Below, one piece after another: positions 10,229-23,927 of a DNA stretch of 64,000 bases. This stretch comes from Vreelandella malpeensis (GTDB lineage Bacteria > Pseudomonadota > Gammaproteobacteria > Pseudomonadales > Halomonadaceae): the NCBI RefSeq assembly GCF_020622355.1, contig NZ_WHVL01000007.1, positions 1-64,000 on the forward strand, read 5' to 3'. The first letter of the stretch is position 1; every line of letters starts with the position of its first letter. Both the position numbers and the translations under genes were made by a program. The notes beneath the pieces are model-generated. The model did not search any database. It was not told where the DNA came from and was given only the letters and a program-made list of their open reading frames with translations.

Positions 10229-11184
10229 CGCATGGTCTCGCTATCTTCGCGCAGGTAATCCAACAGCATCAGCAGATCATCGGGAAGCTCCGCCTTGAAG
10301 GTCATCGCCTCCTCGCTGAGCGGATGGATGAAGCTCAGCTTGCGCGCGTGCAGCGCCTGACGCGGGAACTCGCGCAGAATCTCCTTGAGCGACTCGCCGG
10401 CGCCGGGCGGAAGCTTGGGGCGCCCGCCGTAGAGCGGGTCGCCGATCAGCGGGTAGCGGGCATGGGCCATGTGCACACGGATCTGGTGGGTACGCCCGGT
10501 CTCGAGCTGACAGCGCACGTGGGTGTGGGCGCGAAAGCGCTCGACCACGCGGTAGTGGGTCACCGCCGGCTTGCCGGAAGCCGTGACCGCCTGACGCTTG
10601 CGATCCTTCGGGTGGCGCCCGATCGGCGCGTCCACCGTGGCACCGGACACGGGCCTGCCGATCACCACCGCGTCGTACTGGCGCGAGACGCTGCGCGCCT
10701 GGAGCTGCTCGACTAGCCGGGTCTGTGCGGTCAAGGTCTTGGCCACCATCATCAGCCCCGTGGTGTCCTTGTCGAGCCGATGGACGATGCCGGCGCGCGG
10801 CACCTCGGCAAGCGCCGGGCAGTGGTACAACAGTGCATTCAGAAGCGTCCCGTCCGGGTTGCCCGCCGCCGGGTGGACCACCAGGCCCGCCGGCTTGTCG
10901 AGCACGATCACCGCATCGTCCTCGAAGACGATCTCCAGCGGAATTTCCTGGGCTTCGAAGCGGGTATCCTCCTCCAGTGCCGCCTGGAGGGTGAGCGTCT
11001 CGAGCCCGTGGAGCTTGGCCTTGGGTTTGGCCTTGGCGCCATCCACGGTCAGCTCGCCGGTATTGATCCAGGTTTTCAGGCGCTCACGGGAGTAGTCGCT
11101 GAACAACTCGGCGGCGGCCTGGTCCAACCGCGCGCCAGCCAAGGTCTCTGGAACCTGGTGCGTGGCTCTAATGATGTGCGACAT
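10225..11184 (-). CDS. rluD: 23S rRNA pseudouridine synthase RluD
   Basis: This enzyme makes pseudouridines in helix 69 of 23S rRNA. Features include an N-terminal S4 RNA-binding domain (LDQAAAELFSDYSRERLKTWI), the catalytic motif HRLDKDTTG, and the RTHQIRVH motif. Start: a frame open to 11247 would add 21 residues. The ATG at 11184 follows AAGAGG at six bases and gives a 319-residue protein of normal length. It is co-transcribed with pgeF (4-base overlap) and divergent from bamD. Confidence 0.94.
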   Translation of the reverse strand: MSHIIRATHQVPETLAGARLDQAAAELFSDYSRERLKTWINTGELTVDGAKAKPKAKLHGLETLTLQAALEEDTRFEAQEIPLEIVFEDDAVIVLDKPAGLVVHPAAGNPDGTLLNALLYHCPALAEVPRAGIVHRLDKDTTGLMMVAKTLTAQTRLVEQLQARSVSRQYDAVVIGRPVSGATVDAPIGRHPKDRKRQAVTASGKPAVTHYRVVERFRAHTHVRCQLETGRTHQIRVHMAHARYPLIGDPLYGGRPKLPPGAGESLKEILREFPRQALHARKLSFIHPLSEEAMTFKAELPDDLLMLLDYLREDSETMR

Positions 11185-11232
11185 GCAGAACCTCTTGAAG
11201 ACACGGGCACCCTGGTGAAACACGGCGATGCC

Positions 11233-11260
11233 TGCGTTTTGCGCCAAGGTGTTTTATAGT
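11233..11260 (+). promoter_or_regulatory. Candidate bamD promoter
   Basis: TGCGTT (11233-11238), a 16-base spacer and TATAGT (11255-11260) precede bamD by about 85 bases. The -10 is good and the -35 is weak. The same AT island reads TATAAA on the minus strand and may also serve rluD. Confidence 0.5.
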
Positions 11261-11346
11261 GGGCCGATTGCGACCTATTCTACCATTTCTACTTATGGCC
11301 ATCTTCGCTTTTCGGTGATTGAGGCTTGTTTGCAACGAGGATGATG

Positions 11347-12171
11347 ATGCGCGTTTTCTCCACCGCCAGCCGCTTCGGCGCCGTAGCCCTTAGTCTTGCC
11401 CTGTTGGCAGGTTGTGCCAGCAGCAACAACAACGATGCCGAACAGGAGGACCAAGGCGAGTTCGCTGGCGTTCAGGAGCGCGAACTCTACGAGCTTGCGC
11501 GCACCGCCCTGGAGGACAACCGCTATCCGATCGCCATCGAGCGCCTCGAGGCCCTGGACACCCGCTACCCCTTCGGTGCCCACGCGGAACAGGCCCAGCT
11601 CGAGCTGATCTACGCCTACTACGAAAACGGTGACTGGGAAGAGGCTCGCGCTGCGGCCAGCCGCTTCATTCGCCTGCAGCCGGATCACCCGCAGGCGGAC
11701 TACGCCTACTACCTGCGCGGGCTTTCCGCCTGGCAGGCCGGGCGCTTCAGCCTCGAGCGACTGCGCCTGATCGACATCTCCAAGCGCGACCTCGGCGCCT
11801 CGCGGGACGCCTACAACGATTTCCGTGAGCTGATCCAGCGCTTCCCGCAAAGCGAGTACGCGCCGGACGCCCAGCAGCGCATCGTCTACCTGCGCGAGCT
11901 TCTGGCCCAGCACGAGCTGCACGTGGCGGACTACTACCTGCGCCGCGGCGCCTATCTCGCCGCCGTCGAACGCGGTCGCTGGGTGATCGAGAACTTCCCC
12001 GAAGCCAACGCCACCCGCGACGCCCTGGCCACCATGGTCGAAGGCTACCAGGGGCTGGGCATGGACGACCGCGCCGGTGAAGTGCTGGCGGTGCTGCGCG
12101 AGAACGCCCCCAACCACGAGCAGCTGCGTGGCGGGCGCTTCGTGCCCAAGCACGGCGGCTCCGAACGCTGA
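11347..12171 (+). CDS. bamD: Outer membrane assembly lipoprotein BamD
   Basis: This is an essential lipoprotein of the BAM complex that inserts beta-barrel proteins into the outer membrane. It has a lipoprotein signal peptide with lipobox LLAGC (Cys23), then tetratricopeptide-like repeats (ELARTALEDNRYPIAIERLEAL, QAQLELIYAYYENGDWEEA). Three ATGs occur in a row (11341, 11344, 11347). GAGG at 11337-11340 best fits the third, giving 274 residues. An intrinsic terminator follows. Confidence 0.94.
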   Translation: MRVFSTASRFGAVALSLALLAGCASSNNNDAEQEDQGEFAGVQERELYELARTALEDNRYPIAIERLEALDTRYPFGAHAEQAQLELIYAYYENGDWEEARAAASRFIRLQPDHPQADYAYYLRGLSAWQAGRFSLERLRLIDISKRDLGASRDAYNDFRELIQRFPQSEYAPDAQQRIVYLRELLAQHELHVADYYLRRGAYLAAVERGRWVIENFPEANATRDALATMVEGYQGLGMDDRAGEVLAVLRENAPNHEQLRGGRFVPKHGGSER

Positions 12172-12196
12172 CAGTACGTTCCTGTACGTTTCTTCG

Positions 12197-12226
12197 ACGC
12201 CTCCGGCATACGCCGGGGGCGTTTTA
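12197..12226 (+). terminator. Intrinsic terminator of bamD
   Basis: An 11-bp stem ACGCCTCCGGC/GCCGGGGGCGT (one G-T pair) with a 4-base loop runs into TTTTATT. It lies 26 bases past the bamD stop. Confidence 0.9.
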
Positions 12227-12433
12227 TTATCGATATACTGCCGGGGTCAACATTCAACTCATTGGAATCAATGAATTTGACAAAAGATATCGCGATCAGT
12301 ACGCAATAAAACGCTACAAATAAAATTTATACAAATTTTATACAATCGTCTAACCTCCTCTCAAAACAGAATAACTCGCGCTCCTTGAACCGCTTCGGTT
12401 CATGAGTGTCATCATTGTGATCGAGGGAACGAC
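12227..12433 (+). promoter_or_regulatory. AT-rich upstream region of the chemoreceptor gene
   Basis: This is a 207-base AT-rich gap. TTGACA occurs at 12277-12282 but has no convincing -10 at 16-18 bases. A near-duplicated block, ATTTATACAAATTTTATACAA, occupies about 12325-12345. No sigma-28 match could be defended. The promoter is probably here but is not located. Confidence 0.35.
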
Positions 12434-14116
12434 GTGCCTAGCCAACGGAACTTGAAGATAGCCACCCGCCTGACTATCGCTTTCACCACTCTGCTTTTGT
12501 GTCTTGCCGCCCTGACCGCCATCGGCATTTATCAGGTCAACCAGATCAGCCGCGATCTCACCGAGATCAACGACGTGAATGCCGTCAAGCAGCGCTACGC
12601 CATCAACTGGCGCGGCAGCGTCCACGACCGCGCTATCGCCCTGCGCGACATCGTGATCACCACCACCGACGAGCGCTATCGCGTTCTCGACGCCGAGATG
12701 CAGCGCCTGCAGGGCGACTACCGCGCTGCCGACCAGGCCATGACGGCCATCACCCGCGAGGTGCCCGGACCAGAGCAGGAGGCGCGCTTTCTCGATGACA
12801 TCGCCGAGCAGCGAACGCTGACGCTGGAACTCACCGAAGCGGTGGTCGCCGCGCGTCTGGCCGGCGACATCGGCGGCGCCCAGGCGCTCTTGATCGAGCG
12901 CGCCGGCCCCGCCTACGCCGAGTGGCTTTCGCGCATCAATCGGTTCATCGACCTGCAGGAGCAGCTCAACAATACCGCTACCGCTCACGCCAGAGACGCC
13001 GCATCGGGCTTTCAACACTTGATGCTGGGGCTGACGCTGGCCGCGCTGCTGTTGGGCGGCTTCATGGCGTACGGGCTATCGCGCCAGCTGCTGCGCGAGC
13101 TGGGTGCGGAGCCCTTCGAGGTGCAGGCGTTCGCAAGCGCCATTGGCGATGGCAATCTGGCCGCCGCCGAGGGCAGAAATCCAGCGAACGCCAAGGGCAT
13201 CATGGCTTCCCAGCTCGCCATGGCCGAACGGCTGCAGGAGACGGTGCTGAAGGTGCGCGCCAGCGCCGAGGCGGTGGCCAGCAACAGCGAACAGATCGCC
13301 GAAGGCAACGGTAACCTCGCCTCGCGCACCGAGCAGCAGTCCAGCGCCCTGGCCCAGACCGCCTCCGCCATGGAACAGCTAAGCGGTACCGTCACTCTGA
13401 ACGCCGAAAACGCCGAGCGGGCAAGCCACGAGGCGACAAAGGCGAGCGCCACCGCAAGCCATGGCGGCAAGGCGGTGCGCGAGATGACAGCGACCATGAA
13501 CGAGCTCGACCAGAGCTCACAGGAGATCGCCGGTATCATCTCGACCATCGATGCCATCGCCTTTCAGACCAATATCCTGGCGTTGAACGCCTCGGTAGAA
13601 GCGGCGCGCGCCGGCGAACACGGTCGCGGCTTCGCCGTGGTGGCCAGCGAAGTGCGCAACCTCGCCCAGCGCAGCGCCGATGCGGCCCGGGAGATCAGCG
13701 AGCTGATCACCAAGAATCTGGAGCGGGTGAAGCATGGCAACGAGCGTGCCGACGTGGCCAGCCGCTCGACGGACGAGATCATCCAGGCCATCGAGCGGGT
13801 CAACGTCATCATGAACGAGATCAGCAGCGCCAGCGCCGAGCAAAGCGCCGGCGTGCACGAGATCAACCAGGCGGTATCGGAAATGGACCAGATGACCCAG
13901 GACAATGCCCACTTGGTCAACGAGAGCGCCAGCGCCGCCAACACGCTGCGCCACAACGCCCAGCAGCTCATCCAGGCCATGCAGACGTTCAAGCTGCCCG
14001 CTTCCAGCGCCATGGCGCCAACTTCCGCCCGCTCACTGGCTGGGGACGATGCCAAAGCGTACGGCCCTCGCGCCGCGATAGCCGGCCCTTCGACGCCCGC
14101 CTGGGAAAGCTTCTGA
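12434..14116 (+). CDS. Methyl-accepting chemotaxis protein
   Basis: This is a transmembrane chemoreceptor that signals through CheA/CheW. In order in the 560-residue protein: TM1 (about 12-33), a periplasmic four-helix-bundle-type sensor (about 34-192), TM2 (about 193-213), a HAMP-like segment of the 'LGAEP' type, and the cytoplasmic signalling domain with the conserved hairpin tip (IDAIAFQTNILALNASVEAA). The extreme C-terminus is PAWESF, resembling the xWxxF tether used by CheR/CheB. The GTG start follows GAGGGAAC. The ligand cannot be told from sequence. Confidence 0.92.
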   Translation: MPSQRNLKIATRLTIAFTTLLLCLAALTAIGIYQVNQISRDLTEINDVNAVKQRYAINWRGSVHDRAIALRDIVITTTDERYRVLDAEMQRLQGDYRAADQAMTAITREVPGPEQEARFLDDIAEQRTLTLELTEAVVAARLAGDIGGAQALLIERAGPAYAEWLSRINRFIDLQEQLNNTATAHARDAASGFQHLMLGLTLAALLLGGFMAYGLSRQLLRELGAEPFEVQAFASAIGDGNLAAAEGRNPANAKGIMASQLAMAERLQETVLKVRASAEAVASNSEQIAEGNGNLASRTEQQSSALAQTASAMEQLSGTVTLNAENAERASHEATKASATASHGGKAVREMTATMNELDQSSQEIAGIISTIDAIAFQTNILALNASVEAARAGEHGRGFAVVASEVRNLAQRSADAAREISELITKNLERVKHGNERADVASRSTDEIIQAIERVNVIMNEISSASAEQSAGVHEINQAVSEMDQMTQDNAHLVNESASAANTLRHNAQQLIQAMQTFKLPASSAMAPTSARSLAGDDAKAYGPRAAIAGPSTPAWESF

Positions 14117-14132
14117 GCCCTGGCAAGACGTG

Positions 14133-14160
14133 AAAAAGCCAAGCACGGTGCTTGGCTTTT
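14133..14160. terminator. Bidirectional terminator between the chemoreceptor gene and nadE
   Basis: A 12-bp stem AAAAGCCAAGCA/TGCTTGGCTTTT with a short loop has T-tracts on both strands. It lies between the two convergent stops, so it can end both transcripts. Confidence 0.9.
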
Positions 14161-14194
14161 CTTCAGACGAGCGATGTGGTGTCGGGCGGGCGGC

Positions 14195-15826
14195 TCAGTC
14201 GCCGGGCTGCCAGCCGTTGACAATGGGGTAGCGGCGGTCGCGCCCGAACCCGCGCGAGGTGACACGCACGCCCACTGGCGCTTGGCGGCGCTTGTACTCG
14301 CAGCGGTCTACCAGTTTCACCACCTGGTAGACGTCCGCCTTCTTGAAGCCCGCGTCGATGATCGCCTCGGCGCTCATGTCGCCTTCGATATAGCGGGCGA
14401 GGATCGCGTCGAGCACGTCGTAGCCGGGCAGCGAGTCGCTGTCCTGCTGGCCCGGGGCGAGCTCCGCACTCGGCGGACGTTCGATCACCCGCTCAGGCAT
14501 CGCCGGCGACTGGGTGTTGCGCCAGCGTGCAAGCTTGTAGACGCCGGTCTTGTAGACGTCCTTGAGGGCGTTGTAGCCGCCGACCATGTCGCCGTAGAGC
14601 GTGGCATAGCCCACCGCCATCTCGCTCTTGTTGCCGGTGGTAAGCACCATCAGCCCCTTCTTGTTGGAGATCGCCATGAGCAGCACGCCGCGACAGCGCG
14701 ACTGCAGGTTCTCCTCGGTGGTATCGCGCTCGGTGCCGGCGAAGCTATCTGCTAGCGTCTCGGTGAAGGCCTCGACCATCGGCGCGATAGGCATGACCTG
14801 ATACTCGACGCCGAGCATCTCGGCCTGCTGGGCGGCATCTTCTTTCGAGATGTCCGCAGTGTAGTGGTACGGCATCATCACCGCCTGCACCCGCTGCGGG
14901 CCGAGGGCGTCCACCGCGATGGCGAGCGAAAGCGCCGAATCGATACCGCCGGAGAGCCCCAGCACCACACCCGAAAAGCCGCTCTTGTTGACGTAGTCGC
15001 GAAGCCCGGTGACCAGCGCGCAGTAGAGGCTCTCCTCCTTGGAGGCGACCTCCTCGATCTCGCCGGCCTGTGGCACCCACTCACCGCCGGACTCGACGAA
15101 GCGTACCGGCATCAGCCCCGCCTGCCAGTAGGGCGCGAGCACCTTGAGCGCACCGTTTGCATCGACCACGCTCGAGCCGCCGTCGAACACCAGCTCGTCC
15201 TGACCGCCGATGGTGTTGACGTAGACGATCGGCCGGTTCACAGCGCGGGCGCGCTGCTCGAACAGCGCCAGGCGCTCGCTGGGCTTCTCCTGATGATAGG
15301 GCGAGGCGTTGAGGGTCACCAGCACGTCGGCGCCGGCTTCCTTGGCCGCCGCGATCGGGGCACTCTCCCACAGGTCCTCGCAGATCAGAAGGCCGAGCCG
15401 GGCGCCCTTGTGTTCGAACACCAGCGGCTCGCGACCCGGCACGAAGTAGCGCTGCTCGTCGAACACCTGGTAGTTGGGCAGCGCCTGCTTGGCGTACTCC
15501 GCCTGCCACTGTCCGTTGTAGAGCACGCCCGCCAGATTGTAACGCTTGCCGTCGCGCACGCCGGGGTAGCCAATGATCACCAGCACGTCGCGAGCGACCT
15601 TCTCCGCCATGGTGGCACGGGCGGCTTCCAGGCGCGACTCCACCGAGGCTCTCAACAGGAGATCCTCCGGCGGGTAGCCCGTCAAGAACAGCTCGGGAAA
15701 GACCACCACGTCCGCTCGGTGCTCGATGCGCGCCTCGCGCACGGCTTCGATGGCGCGGGCGGCGTTACCGGGGATGTCCCCTACCAGGGGGTCGAGTTGG
15801 GCCATTACCAGCGTTAGATCTTGCAT
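14195..15826 (-). CDS. nadE: NAD+ synthase, glutamine-dependent
   Basis: The last step of NAD synthesis: deamido-NAD is amidated using ammonia channelled from glutamine. The 543-residue protein has two domains. The N-terminal nitrilase-type glutaminase carries Glu45 in FPELFLTGY and the catalytic cysteine in LLICEDLWE. The C-terminal ATP-pyrophosphatase domain carries the P-loop LSGGIDSALS. Glutamine-dependent rather than short ammonia-only type is clear from the fused domain. It shares a terminator with the convergent chemoreceptor gene. Confidence 0.96.
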   Translation of the reverse strand: MQDLTLVMAQLDPLVGDIPGNAARAIEAVREARIEHRADVVVFPELFLTGYPPEDLLLRASVESRLEAARATMAEKVARDVLVIIGYPGVRDGKRYNLAGVLYNGQWQAEYAKQALPNYQVFDEQRYFVPGREPLVFEHKGARLGLLICEDLWESAPIAAAKEAGADVLVTLNASPYHQEKPSERLALFEQRARAVNRPIVYVNTIGGQDELVFDGGSSVVDANGALKVLAPYWQAGLMPVRFVESGGEWVPQAGEIEEVASKEESLYCALVTGLRDYVNKSGFSGVVLGLSGGIDSALSLAIAVDALGPQRVQAVMMPYHYTADISKEDAAQQAEMLGVEYQVMPIAPMVEAFTETLADSFAGTERDTTEENLQSRCRGVLLMAISNKKGLMVLTTGNKSEMAVGYATLYGDMVGGYNALKDVYKTGVYKLARWRNTQSPAMPERVIERPPSAELAPGQQDSDSLPGYDVLDAILARYIEGDMSAEAIIDAGFKKADVYQVVKLVDRCEYKRRQAPVGVRVTSRGFGRDRRYPIVNGWQPGD

Positions 15827-15974
15827 GGGCGTTCAAATCTCTTGAGAATCCTGAAACAAGGCATGGGAGGGGCGATTCGAAACGCCTCCTGACAACCGTA
15901 CCGGGCGGGCCATTGTCCCGCAAGCGCCCGCCGCAGGCAAAGGCCATGCGCCTCCACCCGAGAGTGATAAAAGG

Positions 15975-16238
15975 ATGAATCTGTTGATCATTCGGCTACT
16001 GATCTTTGCAGTCCTGTTCTACGCGGGGCTGAAACTCTACAGCCTGTACCGCCAGCACAAACTTTCCCAGCAAAAGCAGCCGCCAGAGCGTGTCGAAGGC
16101 AGCGCCATGGTGCGCTGCCGCTGGTGCGACGTGCACGTGCCGGAAAGCGAGGCGCTGCGCTTCGAGGAGAAATGGTTCTGCTCCAGCGCCCACCGCGAGC
16201 GCTACATCCAGGAGCAGAAAGACCGCGACCCGTCCTGA
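15975..16238 (+). CDS. PP0621-type small membrane protein with Cys-rich motif
   Basis: The function is unknown. The 87-residue protein starts with one hydrophobic helix (residues 3-24). It then has a basic linker and a compact metal-binding-like motif C48-x2-C51...C69-x3-H73 within CRWCDVHVP and WFCSSAHRERY. The arrangement resembles the PP0621-like family of small proteins in pseudomonads and relatives. It is convergent with thiO, with one base between the two stops. Confidence 0.75.
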   Translation: MNLLIIRLLIFAVLFYAGLKLYSLYRQHKLSQQKQPPERVEGSAMVRCRWCDVHVPESEALRFEEKWFCSSAHRERYIQEQKDRDPS

Positions 16239-16239
16239 G

Positions 16240-17343
16240 CTACACGGCGGGCCGCTCGGCGCCGGGTGCGAAAGGCGCAGGATCGATCAATGGCGGACGA
16301 TCGAGCAGCGTATCTACCAGCAGGTGGGTGGACGCCGGTGCCAGCACCAGCCCGTTGCGGTAGTGCCCCGCGTTGATGTAGAGCCGCTGCTGGTTTGGGA
16401 GCGCGCCGATGAACGGCACTCCTCCGGGTGAGCCGGGCCGCAACCCCGCCCAGTGGTGCGCCACCGGGTAGCTGGCCAAGGCCGGCACGATCTCCTCGGC
16501 GCTCTGCTCGAGCGAGGCGCGGGCGTGCTCGTCGGTGGCCTTGTCGAAGCCCGCTTCCTCGAGAGTGGAGCCCACCAGCAAAAGGCCATCGCCGCGCGGG
16601 ATGACGTAGCGCCCGCTCTTGAGCACGACGCGCTCGATGAGCCCCTTGGGCGCCTGGTAGGCGATCATCTGCCCCTTCACCGGACGAATCGGCAGGGGGA
16701 TGCCAAGAGTGGCCAGAAGAGTTGCCGTCCACGCCCCGGCGCACAGCACGATGCGCTCCGCCTGATACTCCCCTTGCGAGGTCTTCACGCCGATCACCTG
16801 GCCGTCGCGTTCGACGAACCCTTTAACATCCTGGTGTTCGCTCAGGGTGACGCCGGGCATGGCGGCAAGCCTTGCCCGCAGCGCCTGGCCCAGGCGCGGG
16901 TTGCGCACGCTGCCGAGCGTCGGCATCCACAGCGCGCCCTGCTCGCCATCTACGCCGGCGCGCGGCTCCTTCTCGCGCACGAAGGCGCTGCTCACCCGCT
17001 CCAGCGGCTTGCCCAGACGCCGTGCCCAGGCAAGGGCCGCGTCGTCGTCCTCGACACTCAGGTACAAGAGCCCCTTCTGACGATACTCCGGGTCGATGCC
17101 GGTTTCTTCGAGCAGGCGCAGCGCCAGGGTCGGATAGGCGCCCTCGGACCAGCGAGAGAGTTCGGAAATCGATGTCGGGTAGCGCCATGGGTAGAGCGGC
17201 GACACGATGCCGCCACCGGCCCAGGAGGCCTCGCGCCCGCAGGCACCGCGCTCGAGGATGCGTACCCGCTGACCGGCATCCGCCAGCTGCAGCGCGGTCA
17301 TCATGCCGATCACGCCGCCACCGATGATTAAGAAATCACTCAC
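16240..17343 (-). CDS. thiO: Glycine oxidase ThiO (FAD-dependent)
   Basis: This enzyme oxidises glycine to the imine that supplies the thiazole ring of thiamine. The 367-residue D-amino-acid-oxidase fold has the N-terminal FAD dinucleotide motif GGGVIG-x2-TALQLAD (residues 7-21). The C-terminal signature (GLRPGSPGGVPFIGALP and YINAGHYRNGLVLAP) is also present. No other thiamine gene is adjacent. A different FAD amino-acid oxidase is possible, but length and motifs fit ThiO well. Confidence 0.88.
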   Translation of the reverse strand: MSDFLIIGGGVIGMMTALQLADAGQRVRILERGACGREASWAGGGIVSPLYPWRYPTSISELSRWSEGAYPTLALRLLEETGIDPEYRQKGLLYLSVEDDDAALAWARRLGKPLERVSSAFVREKEPRAGVDGEQGALWMPTLGSVRNPRLGQALRARLAAMPGVTLSEHQDVKGFVERDGQVIGVKTSQGEYQAERIVLCAGAWTATLLATLGIPLPIRPVKGQMIAYQAPKGLIERVVLKSGRYVIPRGDGLLLVGSTLEEAGFDKATDEHARASLEQSAEEIVPALASYPVAHHWAGLRPGSPGGVPFIGALPNQQRLYINAGHYRNGLVLAPASTHLLVDTLLDRPPLIDPAPFAPGAERPAV

Positions 17344-17444
17344 GATAATCGTCCTTCATTGCCTACACGCCTTTAGGCATCGGCTTACACGTCCCGGGCT
17401 CGTCAGCCTCTAGTCTGAACGCAGGCCAAGCAAAGGTGACGCCC

Positions 17445-21923
<4,479 letters not shown>

Positions 21924-21945
21924 GTACTACCCCCAATGCTTGCAT

Positions 21946-21971
21946 GCCCCCACATCGTGGGGGCTTTTTTT
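21946..21971 (+). terminator. Intrinsic terminator of acnA
   Basis: A perfect 8-bp stem GCCCCCAC/GTGGGGGC with a 3-base loop is followed by seven Ts, 22 bases past the acnA stop. Confidence 0.94.
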
Positions 21972-22022
21972 CGTCGCGACGTTTTCGTCATGACGTTTTG
22001 GCCACACCGTTTTCACCGCAAC

Positions 22023-22049
22023 GAAAACGCCGCTGCAAAGGCAGCGGCG
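22023..22049 (-). terminator. Intrinsic terminator of the malic enzyme gene
   Basis: On the minus strand a 9-bp stem CGCCGCTGC/GCAGCGGCG with a 4-base loop is followed by TTTTC. It lies about 34 bases past the malic enzyme stop. Confidence 0.85.
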
Positions 22050-22082
22050 CTTGGGGGTGGCGAATGGCCGGGCGATGAAGAT

Positions 22083-23759
22083 CTAGACGGCGCGCCGACG
22101 ATAGGCGCGGTAGTCCGGGTCCCAGCTCGCGCTCTCGATATCCTGGCGCAGCTGGGTACCGCTGGTGGTCAGCGCCACGCCGTTGTGCTGGGCGGTTGCC
22201 GCGACCTCGAAGGCGATCGCCTGGCTGATCTCGCGAATTTTCGACAGCGGCGGCAACAGTGCGCCCTTGCCCTCTTTCACCAGCGGCGCTTCGCGGGCGA
22301 GCGCCCGGGAGGCGCTCATCAGCATCTCGTCGGTCACGCGGTGCGCCTTGGCCGCCACCACGCCAAGGCCGATCCCCGGGAAGATGTAGGCGTTGTTGCA
22401 CTGGGCGATCGGATAGGTGCGGCCATTGTAGACCACCGGCGCGAAGGGGCTGCCGGTGGCGACCAGCGCCTGGCCATCGGTCCAGCGAATCACGTCCTCG
22501 GGCACCGCTTCCGCCTGGGAGGTGGGGTTGGAAAGCGGCATGATCACCGGGTGCTCGCAGCCGGCGTGCATGGTGCGAACGACTTGCTCGGTGAAGATCC
22601 CGCGCTGGCCGCACACGCCGATCAGCACCGTCGGCTTGACCCTGGCGATGGTCTCCTCGAGCCCCTGGCCGTTCCACCCGGCCACCAGCGCGGGGTCGTG
22701 GGCCAGGCGGCGCTGGAAATCGCGCTGCCAGGTCTGGTCCGTGGTCATCAGGCCTTCGCGGTCGATCACGAAGATGCGCTCGCGGGCCTCGCGCTCGGTC
22801 AGCCCCTCCGCCTGCATGGCGACCACCACCTGCTCGGCGATGCCGCAGCCCGCCGAACCGCCGCCGACGAACATCACGCGCTGCTGGGCGATGGTCTCCT
22901 CGCGCGCCTGGCAGGCGGCCATCAAGGTGCCCACCACGACGGAGGCAGTGCCCTGCACGTCGTCGTTGAAACAGCACAGCTCGTTGCGGTAGCGCTCCAG
23001 AAGCGGCACGGCGTTGGCCTGGGCGAAATCCTCGAACTGCAGCAGGACGTTGGGCCAGCGCCGCTTGAGCGCGGCGATGAACTCCGCCATGAAGGCATCG
23101 TACTCTTCCTGGCCGACCCGCTCGTGGCGCCAGCCCATGTACATCGGGTCGTCGAGCAGCGCCTGGTTGTTGGTGCCCACGTCGATCATGATCGGCAGCG
23201 TGTAGGCCGGGCTGATGCCACCACAGGCGGTGTAGAGCGCCAGCTTGCCGATCGGGATGCCCATGCCGCCGATGCCCTGATCCCCCAGGCCCAGGATCCG
23301 CTCGCCATCGGTGACCACGATCACCTTGACGTTGTCCTTGGTGGCACTGCGCAGGATGTCGTCCATGTGCTCGCGGTCCGGGTAGCTGATGAACAGGCCC
23401 CGGTGATTGCGGTAGATGTTGGAGAACTCCTGGCACGCCTGGCCCACGGTCGGCGTGTAGATGATCGGCAGCATCTCCTCGAGATGCTCGGAGACGAGGC
23501 GGAAGTAGAGCGTCTCATTGTCGTCCTGGATGGCGCGCAGGTAGATGTGGCGGTCGAGGTCGCTATGACACTGCTGGTACTGGCGGTAGCTGCGCTCCAG
23601 CTGGTCTTCGATGGTCTCGACCTTCTGGGGCAGAAGACCGATCAGATTGAAGGCGACCCGCTCCTCCTGAGTAAACGCACTGCCTTTGTTCAATAGCGGC
23701 ATTTCGAGCAAGGAAGGACCGGCGTAAGGAATGTACAAGGGGCGTTTACTTTGAGTCAT
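22083..23759 (-). CDS. maeA: NAD-dependent malic enzyme
   Basis: This enzyme decarboxylates malate to pyruvate, linking the TCA cycle to gluconeogenic and anabolic pools. The 558-residue length is that of the large MaeA/SfcA type, not the MaeB-PTA type. Signatures include [13 protein letters not shown], the divalent-metal region [17 protein letters not shown] with FNDDVQGTA, and the NAD fold motif [12 protein letters not shown]. Start: the frame is open to 23804, but the ATG at 23759 gives [19 protein letters not shown], the expected N-terminus. It is convergent with acnA, each having its own terminator. Confidence 0.94.
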   Translation of the reverse strand: MTQSKRPLYIPYAGPSLLEMPLLNKGSAFTQEERVAFNLIGLLPQKVETIEDQLERSYRQYQQCHSDLDRHIYLRAIQDDNETLYFRLVSEHLEEMLPIIYTPTVGQACQEFSNIYRNHRGLFISYPDREHMDDILRSATKDNVKVIVVTDGERILGLGDQGIGGMGIPIGKLALYTACGGISPAYTLPIMIDVGTNNQALLDDPMYMGWRHERVGQEEYDAFMAEFIAALKRRWPNVLLQFEDFAQANAVPLLERYRNELCCFNDDVQGTASVVVGTLMAACQAREETIAQQRVMFVGGGSAGCGIAEQVVVAMQAEGLTEREARERIFVIDREGLMTTDQTWQRDFQRRLAHDPALVAGWNGQGLEETIARVKPTVLIGVCGQRGIFTEQVVRTMHAGCEHPVIMPLSNPTSQAEAVPEDVIRWTDGQALVATGSPFAPVVYNGRTYPIAQCNNAYIFPGIGLGVVAAKAHRVTDEMLMSASRALAREAPLVKEGKGALLPPLSKIREISQAIAFEVAATAQHNGVALTTSGTQLRQDIESASWDPDYRAYRRRAV

Positions 23760-23877
23760 AGGGCTCTCTTCTCGTCCATTACTGCTGCAGCGCAGCAATT
23801 TCAAGCGTTTACGGTTATGACGGCATAATGTATCACGCTACTACGACAAAGGTGGCACCTGCACCTGCTTTGAGCAA

Positions 23878-23908
23878 AGAAAATGCCCCGCTTTTAGGGC
23901 GGGGCATT
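23878..23908 (-). terminator. Intrinsic terminator of the YeeE/YedE gene
   Basis: A perfect 10-bp stem AATGCCCCGC/GCGGGGCATT with a 7-base loop runs into TTTTCTTT on the minus strand, 19 bases past the stop. Confidence 0.9.
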
Positions 23909-23927
23909 GGACATCAATCAGTTAGCG

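Noticed and set aside
12277-12305. TTGACA upstream of the chemoreceptor gene as a defined sigma-70 promoter
   Set aside because: The hexamer at 17-base spacing (TACGCA) is a poor -10, so only the region was annotated.
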